From NCBI RefSeq assembly GCF_030532265.1, contig NZ_JAUNLM010000015.1, forward strand, positions 1 to 42,502: a DNA stretch of 42,502 bases, written 5' to 3'. Within the stretch, counting starts at the first letter, position 1. Every line of letters begins with the position of its first letter. The notes beneath the pieces were generated by a model, which was not told the origin of the DNA, did not search any database, and saw only the letters and a list, made by a program, of their open reading frames with translations. Positions 23,962 through 31,885 of this stretch are shown here, piece by piece. The position numbers were made by a program, and so were the translations under genes. This stretch comes from Clostridium sp. GTDB taxonomy: Bacteria; Bacillota; Clostridia; Clostridiales; Clostridiaceae.

Positions 23962-24390
23962 ATGAAATATAATTTAAATATAAATGATTTAGGAAATATA
24001 CTAAAAAAGTTAGATGAAAATTATGATTTAGAATTAATGACTAAAATAGAATTAAGTGGTGGATGGCTTACTATGCATGGAAAAGCATCTATTACTAAAA
24101 TTCCAGTAGATGGATTATCAGGATGTGCTAGTAAAGGAAATAATATTATACACATAAAGGTTAAAAGTAAATCAACTGATGGAACTATTATTAAAATTAC
24201 AGGAGCAAAAGATAAAAAATTTAATATAGATATTTCATCAACAAGATATAAAGAATTATCTCCTGGTGGAAGTTTAAGTCTTAACCAAATAAAAGTAAAT
24301 AATGAGGAATGTAAACTTAGAATTGATAATGATATAATATTTAAAATTAATACTAGTGCAAAAAATGTAGAAGATTTGATTAATTGTTAG
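23962..24390 (+). CDS. Hypothetical protein, 142 residues
   Basis: I do not recognise the family. The sequence is soluble, without signal or membrane segment, mainly beta-strand in character with many Lys, Ser, Asp and Ile; LSGGWLTMHGKASITKIPVDG (31-51) and SPGGSLSLNQIKV (about 108-120) stand out. The frame is open from TTG 23890, but that codon is the -35 box of the promoter. AAGAGGG (23947-23953) sets ATG 23962. It has its own promoter and terminator. Confidence 0.7.
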   Translation: MKYNLNINDLGNILKKLDENYDLELMTKIELSGGWLTMHGKASITKIPVDGLSGCASKGNNIIHIKVKSKSTDGTIIKITGAKDKKFNIDISSTRYKELSPGGSLSLNQIKVNNEECKLRIDNDIIFKINTSAKNVEDLINC

Positions 24391-24397
24391 ATTTTTC

Positions 24398-24436
24398 AAA
24401 GAGCTAAACTAAAAAGTTTAGCTCTTTTCTATTTAT
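24398..24436 (+). terminator. Rho-independent terminator
   Basis: Perfect 13 bp stem AAAGAGCTAAACT/AGTTTAGCTCTTT with an AAAA loop and T-rich tail. Confidence 0.85.
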
Positions 24437-24450
24437 TTTTAAAATTATAG

Positions 24451-24459
24451 TGATATAAT
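24451..24459 (+). promoter_or_regulatory. Extended -10 promoter
   Basis: TGATATAAT, a perfect extended -10, 35 bp before ATG 24494. Confidence 0.5.
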
Positions 24460-24493
24460 AAAATAGTTATTCAAATTTTCATGAGGTGATTAT

Positions 24494-24820
24494 ATGTTAA
24501 AAGATAATTATGTAGAATTACAAAGAGCATCAAACGAACTTGATAAGTATCACAATGAAGGAAAAAAGGACAAGCTTATTGAATATTTAATGGGATTAAA
24601 TATAAATATTATAAAAGATATTCATGTTATCTTGCATATTGGAAAAAATGAATTAAATAATTGTATACACAAGCCTTTTGAATTGTATAAAAAAACAATG
24701 CTTACATTTGATGCATTAAGAGGATGGCAGGAAAAAGAAGTAGAAGTTAATAAGATAGTGGAGTGTGAAGCCTCATACGCACATTTTAAAAATGGGTTAG
24801 AAATACTTGAATTAATTTAA
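24494..24820 (+). CDS. Hypothetical protein, 108 residues
   Basis: Family not recognised. A soluble, alpha-helical protein with a central hydrophobic patch (INIIKDIHVILHIG, 37-50) and single Cys residues at about 57 and 92. No signal peptide or metal-binding motif is clear. GAGGTGAT precedes ATG 24494. It is flanked by its own extended -10 promoter and a terminator, so it is a stand-alone gene. Confidence 0.7.
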   Translation: MLKDNYVELQRASNELDKYHNEGKKDKLIEYLMGLNINIIKDIHVILHIGKNELNNCIHKPFELYKKTMLTFDALRGWQEKEVEVNKIVECEASYAHFKNGLEILELI

Positions 24821-24823
24821 AGG

Positions 24824-24869
24824 AAAAAATAGCTTTGGAAACATATTATGTTTTTAAGGCTATTTTTTT
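24824..24869 (+). terminator. Rho-independent terminator
   Basis: AAAAAATAGC/GCTATTTTTTT stem enclosing a partly paired loop. Confidence 0.75.
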
Positions 24870-24949
24870 ATTTAAGTACAAATTAAATATGTGGAAAAAA
24901 ATGTTTTTTTAAAATATAATATTTATAGAGGGTATATGGGAGGGGTTTT

Positions 24950-25516
24950 ATGGCATTTGAAAATGTAGTTATATTATATAAATCTAAGTATGGAAGTTCA
25001 AAGAAGTATGCTAGTTGGATTAAAGATGAATTAAAGTGTGATATGTTTGAAAAAGACAAAGTTTCTTTAAAAGATTTAAAAAAATATGATAGTATAATTT
25101 ATGTCGGTGGTGTATATTCAAACTCTGTAAATGGATTTGATAGTTTAGTAAAAAAGTTTGATGAATTGATAAATAAAGAGATAATTTTAGTGGCTGTTGG
25201 CTTTTCATTAGGAAACGAAAATGAAATTAATAAAATAAAAGATTTTAATTTAAAAGATGCTCTTAAAAATAATGTAACCTTATTTTATTTAAGAGGTGGA
25301 TTTGATTTTGAAAAGTTAAAATTTTTCGATAAAACAGCTATGAAATTACTTAGAAATAGATTGGTAAATAAAAATAGGGCTTTAACTGAAGAAGAAAGAT
25401 TTTTATTGAGTTGTTATGAAAAATCACATGATTGGACTAATAAAAAAAGTTTAGATAAAATATTAGATTATATAAATAAAAAAACAATAAAAACAAAAAT
25501 TAAAGTAAAATGTTAA
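24950..25516 (+). CDS. Flavodoxin-domain protein (HemG/Flavodoxin_5-like)
   Basis: A 188-residue cytoplasmic protein with a flavodoxin fold. The FMN phosphate loop is YKSKYGSSKKYASWI at 10-24, the second FMN loop IIYVGGVYSNSVNGF near 49-63, and a third strand EIILVAVGFSLGN near 77-89. This pattern matches the domain found in menaquinone-linked protoporphyrinogen oxidase HemG, but no other haem genes are nearby. It may instead be a general electron carrier, which would be of interest next to the EET locus. GGGAGGGG precedes ATG 24950. Confidence 0.8.
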   Translation: MAFENVVILYKSKYGSSKKYASWIKDELKCDMFEKDKVSLKDLKKYDSIIYVGGVYSNSVNGFDSLVKKFDELINKEIILVAVGFSLGNENEINKIKDFNLKDALKNNVTLFYLRGGFDFEKLKFFDKTAMKLLRNRLVNKNRALTEEERFLLSCYEKSHDWTNKKSLDKILDYINKKTIKTKIKVKC

Positions 25517-25517
25517 T

Positions 25518-25550
25518 AAAAAAGTCATCTTTAATAAAGATGACTTTTTT
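25518..25550. terminator. Bidirectional terminator
   Basis: Perfect 15 bp stem AAAAAAGTCATCTTT/AAAGATGACTTTTTT between the convergent flavodoxin and aldolase genes. Confidence 0.92.
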
Positions 25551-25563
25551 ATTTAAATATAGA

Positions 25564-26427
25564 TTATGCTCTGTTTATTGAACCGAACATTTCCATTTTT
25601 GATTTAACCATGTCTTTGATTGCTTCAAATCCTGGTGCAAGAAGTTTTCTTGGATCGAATCCTTTTCCTTCTAGGTCTTTTCCTTCTTCAATGTATTTTC
25701 TAGTAGCTTCTTGGAAAGCTAATTGACATTCTGTATTTACGTTGATTTTTGAAACGCCAAGTGATATAGCTTTTTTAATCATTTCATCAGGAATTCCTGT
25801 ACCACCGTGAAGAACTAATGGCATTGGAGCAGTAGCTTTTTCTATAGCAGCTAAAGCATCAAAATCAAGTCCTTTCCAGTTTGCTGGATATTTTCCGTGG
25901 ATGTTTCCGATTCCAGCAGCTAACATTGTAACTCCTAAATCAGCTATTTGTTTACATTCTTGAGGATCTGCAATTTCTCCAGCTCCAACAACTCCGTCTT
26001 CTTCTCCACCAATTGAACCAACTTCAGCTTCTAATGATAAACCTTTTCCTCTAGTTAATTTAACTAACTCTGAAGTTTTTTCTATGTTTTCTGCTAATGG
26101 ATAGTGTGATCCATCAAACATTATTGATGAGAATCCAGCTTCAATAGCTTTGTGAGCTCCTTCGTAGCTACCATGGTCTAAGTGTAATGCAACTGGAACT
26201 GATATGTTTAATTCTTCTAACATTCCATTAACCATTCCTACTACTGTTTTGTAACCACACATATATTTTGCAGCACCTTCTGATACTCCTAGGATTACAG
26301 GTGATCTGTTTTCTTCTGCAGTTAATAATATAGCTTTAGTCCATTCTAAGTTGTTGATGTTGAATTGACCAACTGCGTATTTACCTTCTCTTGCTTTATT
26401 TAGCATTTCTTTTGCTGAAACTAACAT
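25564..26427 (-). CDS. fba: Class II fructose-1,6-bisphosphate aldolase
   Basis: Glycolytic enzyme that reversibly splits fructose 1,6-bisphosphate into dihydroxyacetone phosphate and glyceraldehyde 3-phosphate; zinc-dependent. In the 287-residue protein H82, D84 and H85 (LHLDHG), E135, H177 (GNIHGKYP) and H207 (LVLHGGTGIP) are the expected metal and catalytic residues. The frame is open from TTG 26442, but that stretch contains the GGAGG ribosome binding site, so ATG 26427 is the start. Codons are less biased to A/T than in the neighbours, as expected for a highly expressed gene. Confidence 0.96.
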   Translation of the reverse strand: MLVSAKEMLNKAREGKYAVGQFNINNLEWTKAILLTAEENRSPVILGVSEGAAKYMCGYKTVVGMVNGMLEELNISVPVALHLDHGSYEGAHKAIEAGFSSIMFDGSHYPLAENIEKTSELVKLTRGKGLSLEAEVGSIGGEEDGVVGAGEIADPQECKQIADLGVTMLAAGIGNIHGKYPANWKGLDFDALAAIEKATAPMPLVLHGGTGIPDEMIKKAISLGVSKINVNTECQLAFQEATRKYIEEGKDLEGKGFDPRKLLAPGFEAIKDMVKSKMEMFGSINRA

Positions 26428-26442
26428 GTGCAAAACCTCCAA

Positions 26443-26751
26443 TATTTTAATTTAATTGTTTATTTTGAGAAGTAATTGCTATTACAAAAATTTCTCTCTA
26501 TTCATTAGTATAACTCAAAATTATAATTATGAAAATAGCAAAATCGATAAAATTATTACATAAAGTATGAATAAGTAACAATATATTCAAAAATTACAAA
26601 GGTGTATACGAAGTGTTAAACTTATATGAATTAATGATTTTGTTTCCAAATAGTAATCTTTAATGAAGAATTAAAGTATAAAATAGTAATTGATTTTACA
26701 TTAAATTTACTTAAATTAAATATTTATATAGAAACAGGTGGATAAATAAAA
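26443..26751. other. Intergenic region between fba and the deacetylase gene
   Basis: About 310 bp between divergent genes. It carries the fba promoter on the minus strand and a short inverted repeat GTAAT-TGCT-ATTAC (26472-26485) in the fba leader. For the plus-strand gene I see only a weak TTTACA box at 26695-26700 without a good -10. No ORF stands out. Confidence 0.4.
26507..26535 (-). promoter_or_regulatory. Probable fba promoter
   Basis: On the minus strand, TTTTCA (26535-26530), 17 bp, TATACT (26512-26507). The predicted leader is about 75 bases. Confidence 0.5.
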
Positions 26752-27765
26752 ATGAATTATTCAAACAGAAGTAAAAGAAAAAACAAAGCATTTAAGAGAA
26801 GAAGAATTATTACAATAGGAGTGGCAGCTTTAATTGTTATTTTAGGAGCAGGAACTTATGCTTTTGCCCATCATAAAAGTGAAGCTGATTTAGAAAATAA
26901 TAAAAAAGTACAAGCTAAACAAGAAGAAGTTAAAAAACCAGAGCCAACTGATGTAATACCAGGACAAAATATTATTTATGCAGCAGATAAATATGCAGTT
27001 CCAGCAAATGATGTTTATGATATGATAGAAACTAGAAATAAAGTGAATGATGAAAAAGAAGTATTTTTAACATTTGATGATGGTCCTAGTGAAAATACAA
27101 GTAAAATATTAAAAATATTAAAAGAAAATGATGTACATGCTACTTTCTTTATAATGGGTAATCAATTAAAAGAAAGTGAAGAAAATAAACAACTTTTAAA
27201 AGAAGAATTATTAGACGGAAATGCAATAGCAAATCATACAGTAAGCCATAATTATCATAAATTATATCCAGGAAATAGTGTTAGTGTTCCAGTATTTATG
27301 AAAGAGTTAAATGAAAATAATGAAATGATGAAAGAAATTCTAGGAAAAGATTTTAGTACTAGAGTAATAAGAATGCCAGGTGGATATATGTCAAGAAAAT
27401 ATTATCGTGATTCACACTTAAAGGCTTTAAATGAGGATTTCAAAAAAGAAGGTATAATATCAATAGATTGGAATGCTGAAACTGGAGATGCTACAGGAAA
27501 TAACCTTCCTGTAAGTACTTTAATAAATGGTGCAAGAAAGTCTACAAAAGGAAGTTTAAAACATATTGTTTTATTAATGCATGATGCAGCAGCAAAGAAG
27601 ACTACAGTTGATGCTTTACCAGAGGTAATAAAAATTTATAAAGATGCTGGATATAAGTTCAAAGTAATAAAAAATGCACCTATGAGTTATTTTGAATCAA
27701 AAGATAATACTGATAAAAATAATGATAATAAAAATAGTAAAGAAAATGAAAATATAAATAAATAA
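26752..27765 (+). CDS. Membrane-anchored polysaccharide deacetylase (NodB domain)
   Basis: Removes acetyl groups from peptidoglycan or another surface polysaccharide, outside the membrane. Residues 1-18 are strongly basic, about 19-39 form one membrane anchor, then a linker, then the NodB domain (about 100-300). Catalytic motifs are complete: TFDDG (D109, D110), HTVSH (H162, H166), RMPGGYMSR, DWNAETGD and LLMHD. The tail is a low-complexity run of Asp, Asn and Lys. AGGTGG precedes ATG 26752. In Gram-positives this type often confers lysozyme resistance (PgdA); the exact substrate is not shown. Confidence 0.9.
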   Translation: MNYSNRSKRKNKAFKRRRIITIGVAALIVILGAGTYAFAHHKSEADLENNKKVQAKQEEVKKPEPTDVIPGQNIIYAADKYAVPANDVYDMIETRNKVNDEKEVFLTFDDGPSENTSKILKILKENDVHATFFIMGNQLKESEENKQLLKEELLDGNAIANHTVSHNYHKLYPGNSVSVPVFMKELNENNEMMKEILGKDFSTRVIRMPGGYMSRKYYRDSHLKALNEDFKKEGIISIDWNAETGDATGNNLPVSTLINGARKSTKGSLKHIVLLMHDAAAKKTTVDALPEVIKIYKDAGYKFKVIKNAPMSYFESKDNTDKNNDNKNSKENENINK

Positions 27766-27774
27766 TATTAAAAT

Positions 27775-27820
27775 AAAAAGATTAACAGAAAGATAAAATT
27801 TTCTAACTGTTAATCTTTTT
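27775..27820. terminator. Bidirectional terminator
   Basis: AAAAAGATTAACAG/CTGTTAATCTTTTT 14 bp stem with an 18-base loop between the convergent deacetylase and TPR genes. Confidence 0.88.
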
Positions 27821-27822
27821 TA

Positions 27823-29172
27823 TTATTTATATAAAATATCTTTAGTTACATCATTATAGTAAGGTGAGCTTGGATATGAATTTTCAATGTGTTGAGCATA
27901 TTCTTTAGCTTTCTTGTTATCACCTTTGTTATGATAATAAAGTGATAAATTATATAATATTTCAGCTGTATATAAGTCTGAATGAGGATATTTATCTAAA
28001 TATTCTTGGAAATATTTAGCTCCATCATCTTTTTTATCAATTGAATTATATGTAGATCCAAGAAAATATAAAATATGAGGTTCTAAATAACTACCATTGC
28101 AGTATTTATAAGCCTTGGTAAAACTATCTAACGCTTTATCATAAGTTTTAAATTTGTATTGCTCTAGTCCTTCGTTATAGAATTTTTCTATTCCTTTAGT
28201 TTTCATAAGTTCAAGAGCCTTATCATAATTTTCTTTAGTAGCATCAGTAATAGTATTTTGTGGATTTTCTTCTAGTAAAGTATAAATTTCATTATAATCA
28301 TTTTTTGATATTGCATCTGAAAGTTTACTATTAAGCTCCTCAGCTGACATTTTTGCTTTTTCTTCAGTTTGCTCTTGTTTAGTTTCATTATTAGCTGGTG
28401 CTTTAAAGTGTTTGATTCCAACGTAACTACTTATTACAACAATAAGAGCACAAACAGCTATTATTGCAGACTTTTTACCTTTATTTGAAGGTTTATCATT
28501 TTTTGTTTTATTTTTATCTGCTGTTTCTTCTTTAGTAGAAGCATTTAAATCTTTAGTTTTAGAATTTTCTCTATTAGAATCTTTTTCTATTTTTTTAGAA
28601 TTAGACTCATCTTTTCTTAAATCTTTTTTATTATCTTCCTTGTCATTTACTACTTGTTTATTTTCTATATTAGTTTCAAATTGTTTTTTATTATTTTTAT
28701 TTTCTAAATCTTTTTCTTTAGGTTCGTTATTTATAATGGTATTTTTTGCTAAAGGTTCTTTTTGTTCTAAAATTTTTGGATTTTTATTATCTTTAGCTTC
28801 TTCTTTTTTATGTTCTATCTTTTTAGCTTCTTTTTTTTGTTTTTCTATTTTTTTTGCTTCAGAATTAATAAACTTACTTAAATTACTTAAATTTAAAGTT
28901 AAATTTAAAGCTCTTTGTTTAGTTTCATCATCTACATCTTGAAGGCGCATTTTAGCAGTAGGGTTATTATTATATTCTGCATTTATTTGCCAATTAAGTA
29001 CAGCTTCTTCTATTCTACCAAGTTTTAAAAGAGCCTCTCCTTCAAGTTCAAGAGCTTGTTCATTATTGTATTCTTTTTCAAGTATTTTATCGCATATTTT
29101 TAAGACTTCTTTATAATTTTTATTATCATATAAATCTTTGGCTTTTTTAAGCCTTTTATCAAAATTACCCAT
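27823..29172 (-). CDS. TPR-repeat membrane protein with charged linker
   Basis: A 449-residue protein with three parts. Residues 1-75 carry TPR-like helices (LKKAKDLYDNKNYKEVLKIC). About 105-232 is a highly charged Lys/Glu/Asn linker, probably disordered or coiled. About 236-256 is a single membrane helix. The C-terminal half (about 275-449) has several more TPR units, including YNEGLEQYKFKTYDKALDSF and ILYNLSLYYHNKGDNKKA. The topology puts one TPR set inside and one outside the cell, suggesting a scaffold for a cell-envelope complex. No enzymatic motif. AAGGAGG precedes ATG 29172 on the minus strand. Confidence 0.82.
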   Translation of the reverse strand: MGNFDKRLKKAKDLYDNKNYKEVLKICDKILEKEYNNEQALELEGEALLKLGRIEEAVLNWQINAEYNNNPTAKMRLQDVDDETKQRALNLTLNLSNLSKFINSEAKKIEKQKKEAKKIEHKKEEAKDNKNPKILEQKEPLAKNTIINNEPKEKDLENKNNKKQFETNIENKQVVNDKEDNKKDLRKDESNSKKIEKDSNRENSKTKDLNASTKEETADKNKTKNDKPSNKGKKSAIIAVCALIVVISSYVGIKHFKAPANNETKQEQTEEKAKMSAEELNSKLSDAISKNDYNEIYTLLEENPQNTITDATKENYDKALELMKTKGIEKFYNEGLEQYKFKTYDKALDSFTKAYKYCNGSYLEPHILYFLGSTYNSIDKKDDGAKYFQEYLDKYPHSDLYTAEILYNLSLYYHNKGDNKKAKEYAQHIENSYPSSPYYNDVTKDILYK

Positions 29173-29409
29173 AGTTCCTCCTTATAAAATGCTTCCATAT
29201 ATTATTTTAATACATAATGTCAAGAAATTTATTTCGAAAATATTTCTTTTAATAAAAAAATATAAAAATATATTTAAAAATCATGTATTTCTTATAAAAA
29301 TAAAGTCTTTAGTATAGATTTTAAATAAATAAAACAAAAATAAATAGTAAAAATATAGATAATTTGTTAATATATTTTATAACTATTAAAATTTTTGAGG
29401 TGAGTTTAG

Positions 29410-29910
29410 ATGAATTTAGAAGTAATTTTTGAGTATTTTTCTCAATATGGATTATTATTTCTGTTTATTATAGTTTTTTTAGAATATTTAAATTTACCAG
29501 GATTACCAGCAGGGATTATAATGCCAGCTGCAGGAGTTTTAATTGATAAAGGACATATTAATTTTTTTACAGCAATAGTTGTTTCGGTATTGGCTGGATT
29601 ACTTGGTAGTATATGTTTATATGCAATAGGTAGATATGGGGGTACAGTATTATTAGAGAAGTATATAAAAAAATTTCCGAATCAAAAACAATATATTTAT
29701 AAAATATCAGAAGAAGTAAAAAGGAGAGGAAATTATGGTGTACTTATTAGTAAGTTAATTCCGGTAGCTAGAACTTTAGTATCAATACCTGCAGGAGTTT
29801 TTAAAATAAATTTTTTAGGATTTTCAATATTTTCAACTATTGGGATAATTATTTGGAATACAGCATTTATAAGTTTTGGTTATATATTTAGTGATGTTAT
29901 TTTTAAATAA
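29410..29910 (+). CDS. DedA-family membrane protein
   Basis: A 166-residue SNARE-associated/DedA protein with about five hydrophobic segments and the conserved pattern SKLIPVARTLVSIPAGVFKI near 116-135, including the essential Arg. DedA proteins act as lipid (undecaprenyl phosphate or phospholipid) flippases in several bacteria. It is on the short side for the family but ends naturally. GAGGTGAG precedes ATG 29410. The 237 bp before it are AT-rich without a clear feature. Confidence 0.87.
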   Translation: MNLEVIFEYFSQYGLLFLFIIVFLEYLNLPGLPAGIIMPAAGVLIDKGHINFFTAIVVSVLAGLLGSICLYAIGRYGGTVLLEKYIKKFPNQKQYIYKISEEVKRRGNYGVLISKLIPVARTLVSIPAGVFKINFLGFSIFSTIGIIIWNTAFISFGYIFSDVIFK

Positions 29911-29939
29911 TTATTTTAAAATTTGGATAAGATATAAGG

Positions 29940-29984
29940 AGAATTACACATATTTTAATAATTGTATAGTGTAATTCTTTTTTT
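29940..29984 (+). terminator. Rho-independent terminator
   Basis: AGAATTACAC/GTGTAATTCT stem followed by seven T. Confidence 0.88.
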
Positions 29985-30112
29985 GTTAATAGTATCTGAT
30001 AAAATTTAACAAAAAAACTATTTACAAATCTTATCTAAAGAAGTATCATTTAACTATAAAGATTATTGGATAATACTTATTAATTAATATAAAATATCGG
30101 GAGGTACTTATA

Positions 30113-31441
30113 ATGAAAGTTATAGTTGTAGGTTGTACTCATGCAGGAACTGCTGCAGTAGTAAATTTAAAAGGATTATATCCAGAATGTGAAGTTACAG
30201 TATATGAAAGAAATGATAATGTATCATTTTTATCATGTGGTATAGCACTTCATGTTGGAGATGTAGTTAAAGATTTAAATGATATGTTCTACAATTCTCC
30301 AGAAGGTTTAGCAAAATTAGGTGTAAAAACAAACATGCAACATGATGTTTTAGATATAGATTTTGACAATAAAAAAGTTAAGGTTAAAAATTTATTAACT
30401 GAAGAAGAATTTGAAGATAGTTATGATAAATTAGTTTTAACTATAGGATCATGGCCAATAGTACCAAAATTTGAAGGTGGAGATCTAGAAAATATAGTTC
30501 TTTGTAAGAATTATAACCAAGCAAAGGTTATAACAGAAAAAGGCAAAAAAGCTAAGAATGTTGTTATAATTGGAGCAGGATATATTGGAGTAGAGCTTGC
30601 AGAGGCATTCCAAATGTTAGGCAAAAATGTAACATTAGTTGATGCAGAAGAAAGAATAATGGCAAAATATTTAGATAAGGAATTTACTGATGTTGCTGAA
30701 AAGGAATTTAAAGATCATGGAGTAAAATTAGTTTTAGGTGAAAAAGTTAGTTGCTTCAAAGGAGAAGGCGGAAAAGTATCTAAGGTTGTAACTGATAAAG
30801 GTGAATATGATGGAGATTTAGTTGTATTATGTATTGGATTTAGACCAAATACAACTCTTATTAAAGATAAGCTTAAAACTTTACCAAATGGTGCAATAAT
30901 AATTGATGAATATATGAGAACAAGTGATGAAAATGTATTTGCTGCTGGGGATTGTTGTGTTGTTAAATATAATCCAACAGGAGAAGATAGATATATTCCA
31001 CTTGCAACAAATGCAGTAAGAATGGGTACTTTAGTAGCTAGAAATATTAAAAAACCAACTATAAAATATATGGGAACACAAGGTACATCAGGTATAAAAA
31101 TATATGAACAATGTATAGCTTCAACAGGATTAACTGAAGAAGGAGCTAAACTTGCAGGAATAGAATGTGAAACTTCAACAATTGAAGATAATTATAGACC
31201 AGAATTTATGCCAACTTATGAAAAAGCTATGGTTAAGATTGTATTTGATAAAAATACAAGAAGAATATTAGGTGGACAAATAATGTCAAAAGTTGATTTA
31301 ACACAATTTATGAATACTTTATCAGTAGTTATTCAAAATAAAATGACAGTAGAAGAACTTGCTATGACAGACTTTTTCTTCCAACCACACTTTAATAAAC
31401 CATGGAGTTTATTAAATCAAGTAGCACTTAATGTACTTTAA
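30113..31441 (+). CDS. nox: NADH oxidase / CoA-disulfide reductase family flavoprotein (Nox type)
   Basis: A 442-residue FAD- and NADH-dependent oxidoreductase. FAD site VVGCTHAGTAA at 5-15, redox-active Cys42 in SFLSCGIALHVGD, NADH site VIIGAGYIGVELAEAF near 153-168, and FAD-contacting VFAAGDCC near 278-285. The active-site pair H10 plus C42 is typical of water-forming NADH oxidases of streptococci and enterococci, so removal of oxygen with NADH regeneration is the likely role. CoA-disulfide or polysulfide reductases have the same architecture and cannot be excluded. GGGAGG precedes ATG 30113. No Rex operator with correct spacing was found. Confidence 0.87.
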   Translation: MKVIVVGCTHAGTAAVVNLKGLYPECEVTVYERNDNVSFLSCGIALHVGDVVKDLNDMFYNSPEGLAKLGVKTNMQHDVLDIDFDNKKVKVKNLLTEEEFEDSYDKLVLTIGSWPIVPKFEGGDLENIVLCKNYNQAKVITEKGKKAKNVVIIGAGYIGVELAEAFQMLGKNVTLVDAEERIMAKYLDKEFTDVAEKEFKDHGVKLVLGEKVSCFKGEGGKVSKVVTDKGEYDGDLVVLCIGFRPNTTLIKDKLKTLPNGAIIIDEYMRTSDENVFAAGDCCVVKYNPTGEDRYIPLATNAVRMGTLVARNIKKPTIKYMGTQGTSGIKIYEQCIASTGLTEEGAKLAGIECETSTIEDNYRPEFMPTYEKAMVKIVFDKNTRRILGGQIMSKVDLTQFMNTLSVVIQNKMTVEELAMTDFFFQPHFNKPWSLLNQVALNVL

Positions 31442-31489
31442 TAAAAAGGTTAAAATATCTTAGTATAGTATAATTTGAGGATTTGATAT

Positions 31490-31524
31490 AAGACCTATAG
31501 CATTTTATGCCGTAGGTCTTTTAT
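31490..31524 (+). terminator. Rho-independent terminator
   Basis: AAGACCTA...TAGGTCTT stem with inner GCATTTTATGC pairing and a T-rich tail, downstream of nox. Confidence 0.8.
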
Positions 31525-31600
31525 TTTGTTTTAAAATTTTAAGAGTAAAATTTATATTTTATGTTAATCCTAAATTTATATTAATTTAGGAGTGATTAAT

Positions 31601-31885
31601 TTGAATATAAAAATTGATGAAAAGGCAAAAATAGCATTAAAACAATTAATTAAAAATAGTATTGATGATTACGTTAGAATAAAAGCAAGTTTAGCTTGTG
31701 GTTCTTCTTATTATGATTTATTTATGGATTTTAAAAGAGAAAATGATAAAATGGTTGTTATAGATAATATTAAGTTTATTTTTGATGAGTATTCAGAAAA
31801 AGCTTGTAATGATATTATAATACTGTATGATAAAGATATTTACGTAAAAGGATTTTATATTAAGGAGAATAAATGCAAGATTTAG
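31601..31885 (+). CDS. HesB/IscA-like small protein
   Basis: A 94-residue protein with the HesB-like layout: N-terminal helix (DEKAKIALKQLI), strand with LACGSSYYDLFMDF, then NIKFIFDEYSEKACNDIIILYD. It keeps a Cys-Gly in the first loop (the position that is Cys or Sec in HesB-like proteins) and one further Cys, but not the full IscA CxxxC...CGC set, so Fe-S scaffold function is uncertain. The frame opens at GTG 31592, but this belongs to the ribosome binding site AGGAGTGAT (31588-31596). TTG 31601 is the better start. The next gene overlaps its end by 13 bases. Confidence 0.65.
   Translation: MNIKIDEKAKIALKQLIKNSIDDYVRIKASLACGSSYYDLFMDFKRENDKMVVIDNIKFIFDEYSEKACNDIIILYDKDIYVKGFYIKENKCKI

Noticed and set aside
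26428-26442. TTG 26442 as start of fba
   Set aside because: The five extra codons overlap the GGAGG ribosome binding site that serves ATG 26427.
29983-30012. TTGTTAA and TTAACAA half-sites upstream of the NADH oxidase, resembling a Rex operator
   Set aside because: The halves are 16 bases apart instead of 4, so they do not form the 18-bp Rex palindrome; they overlap the T run of a terminator.
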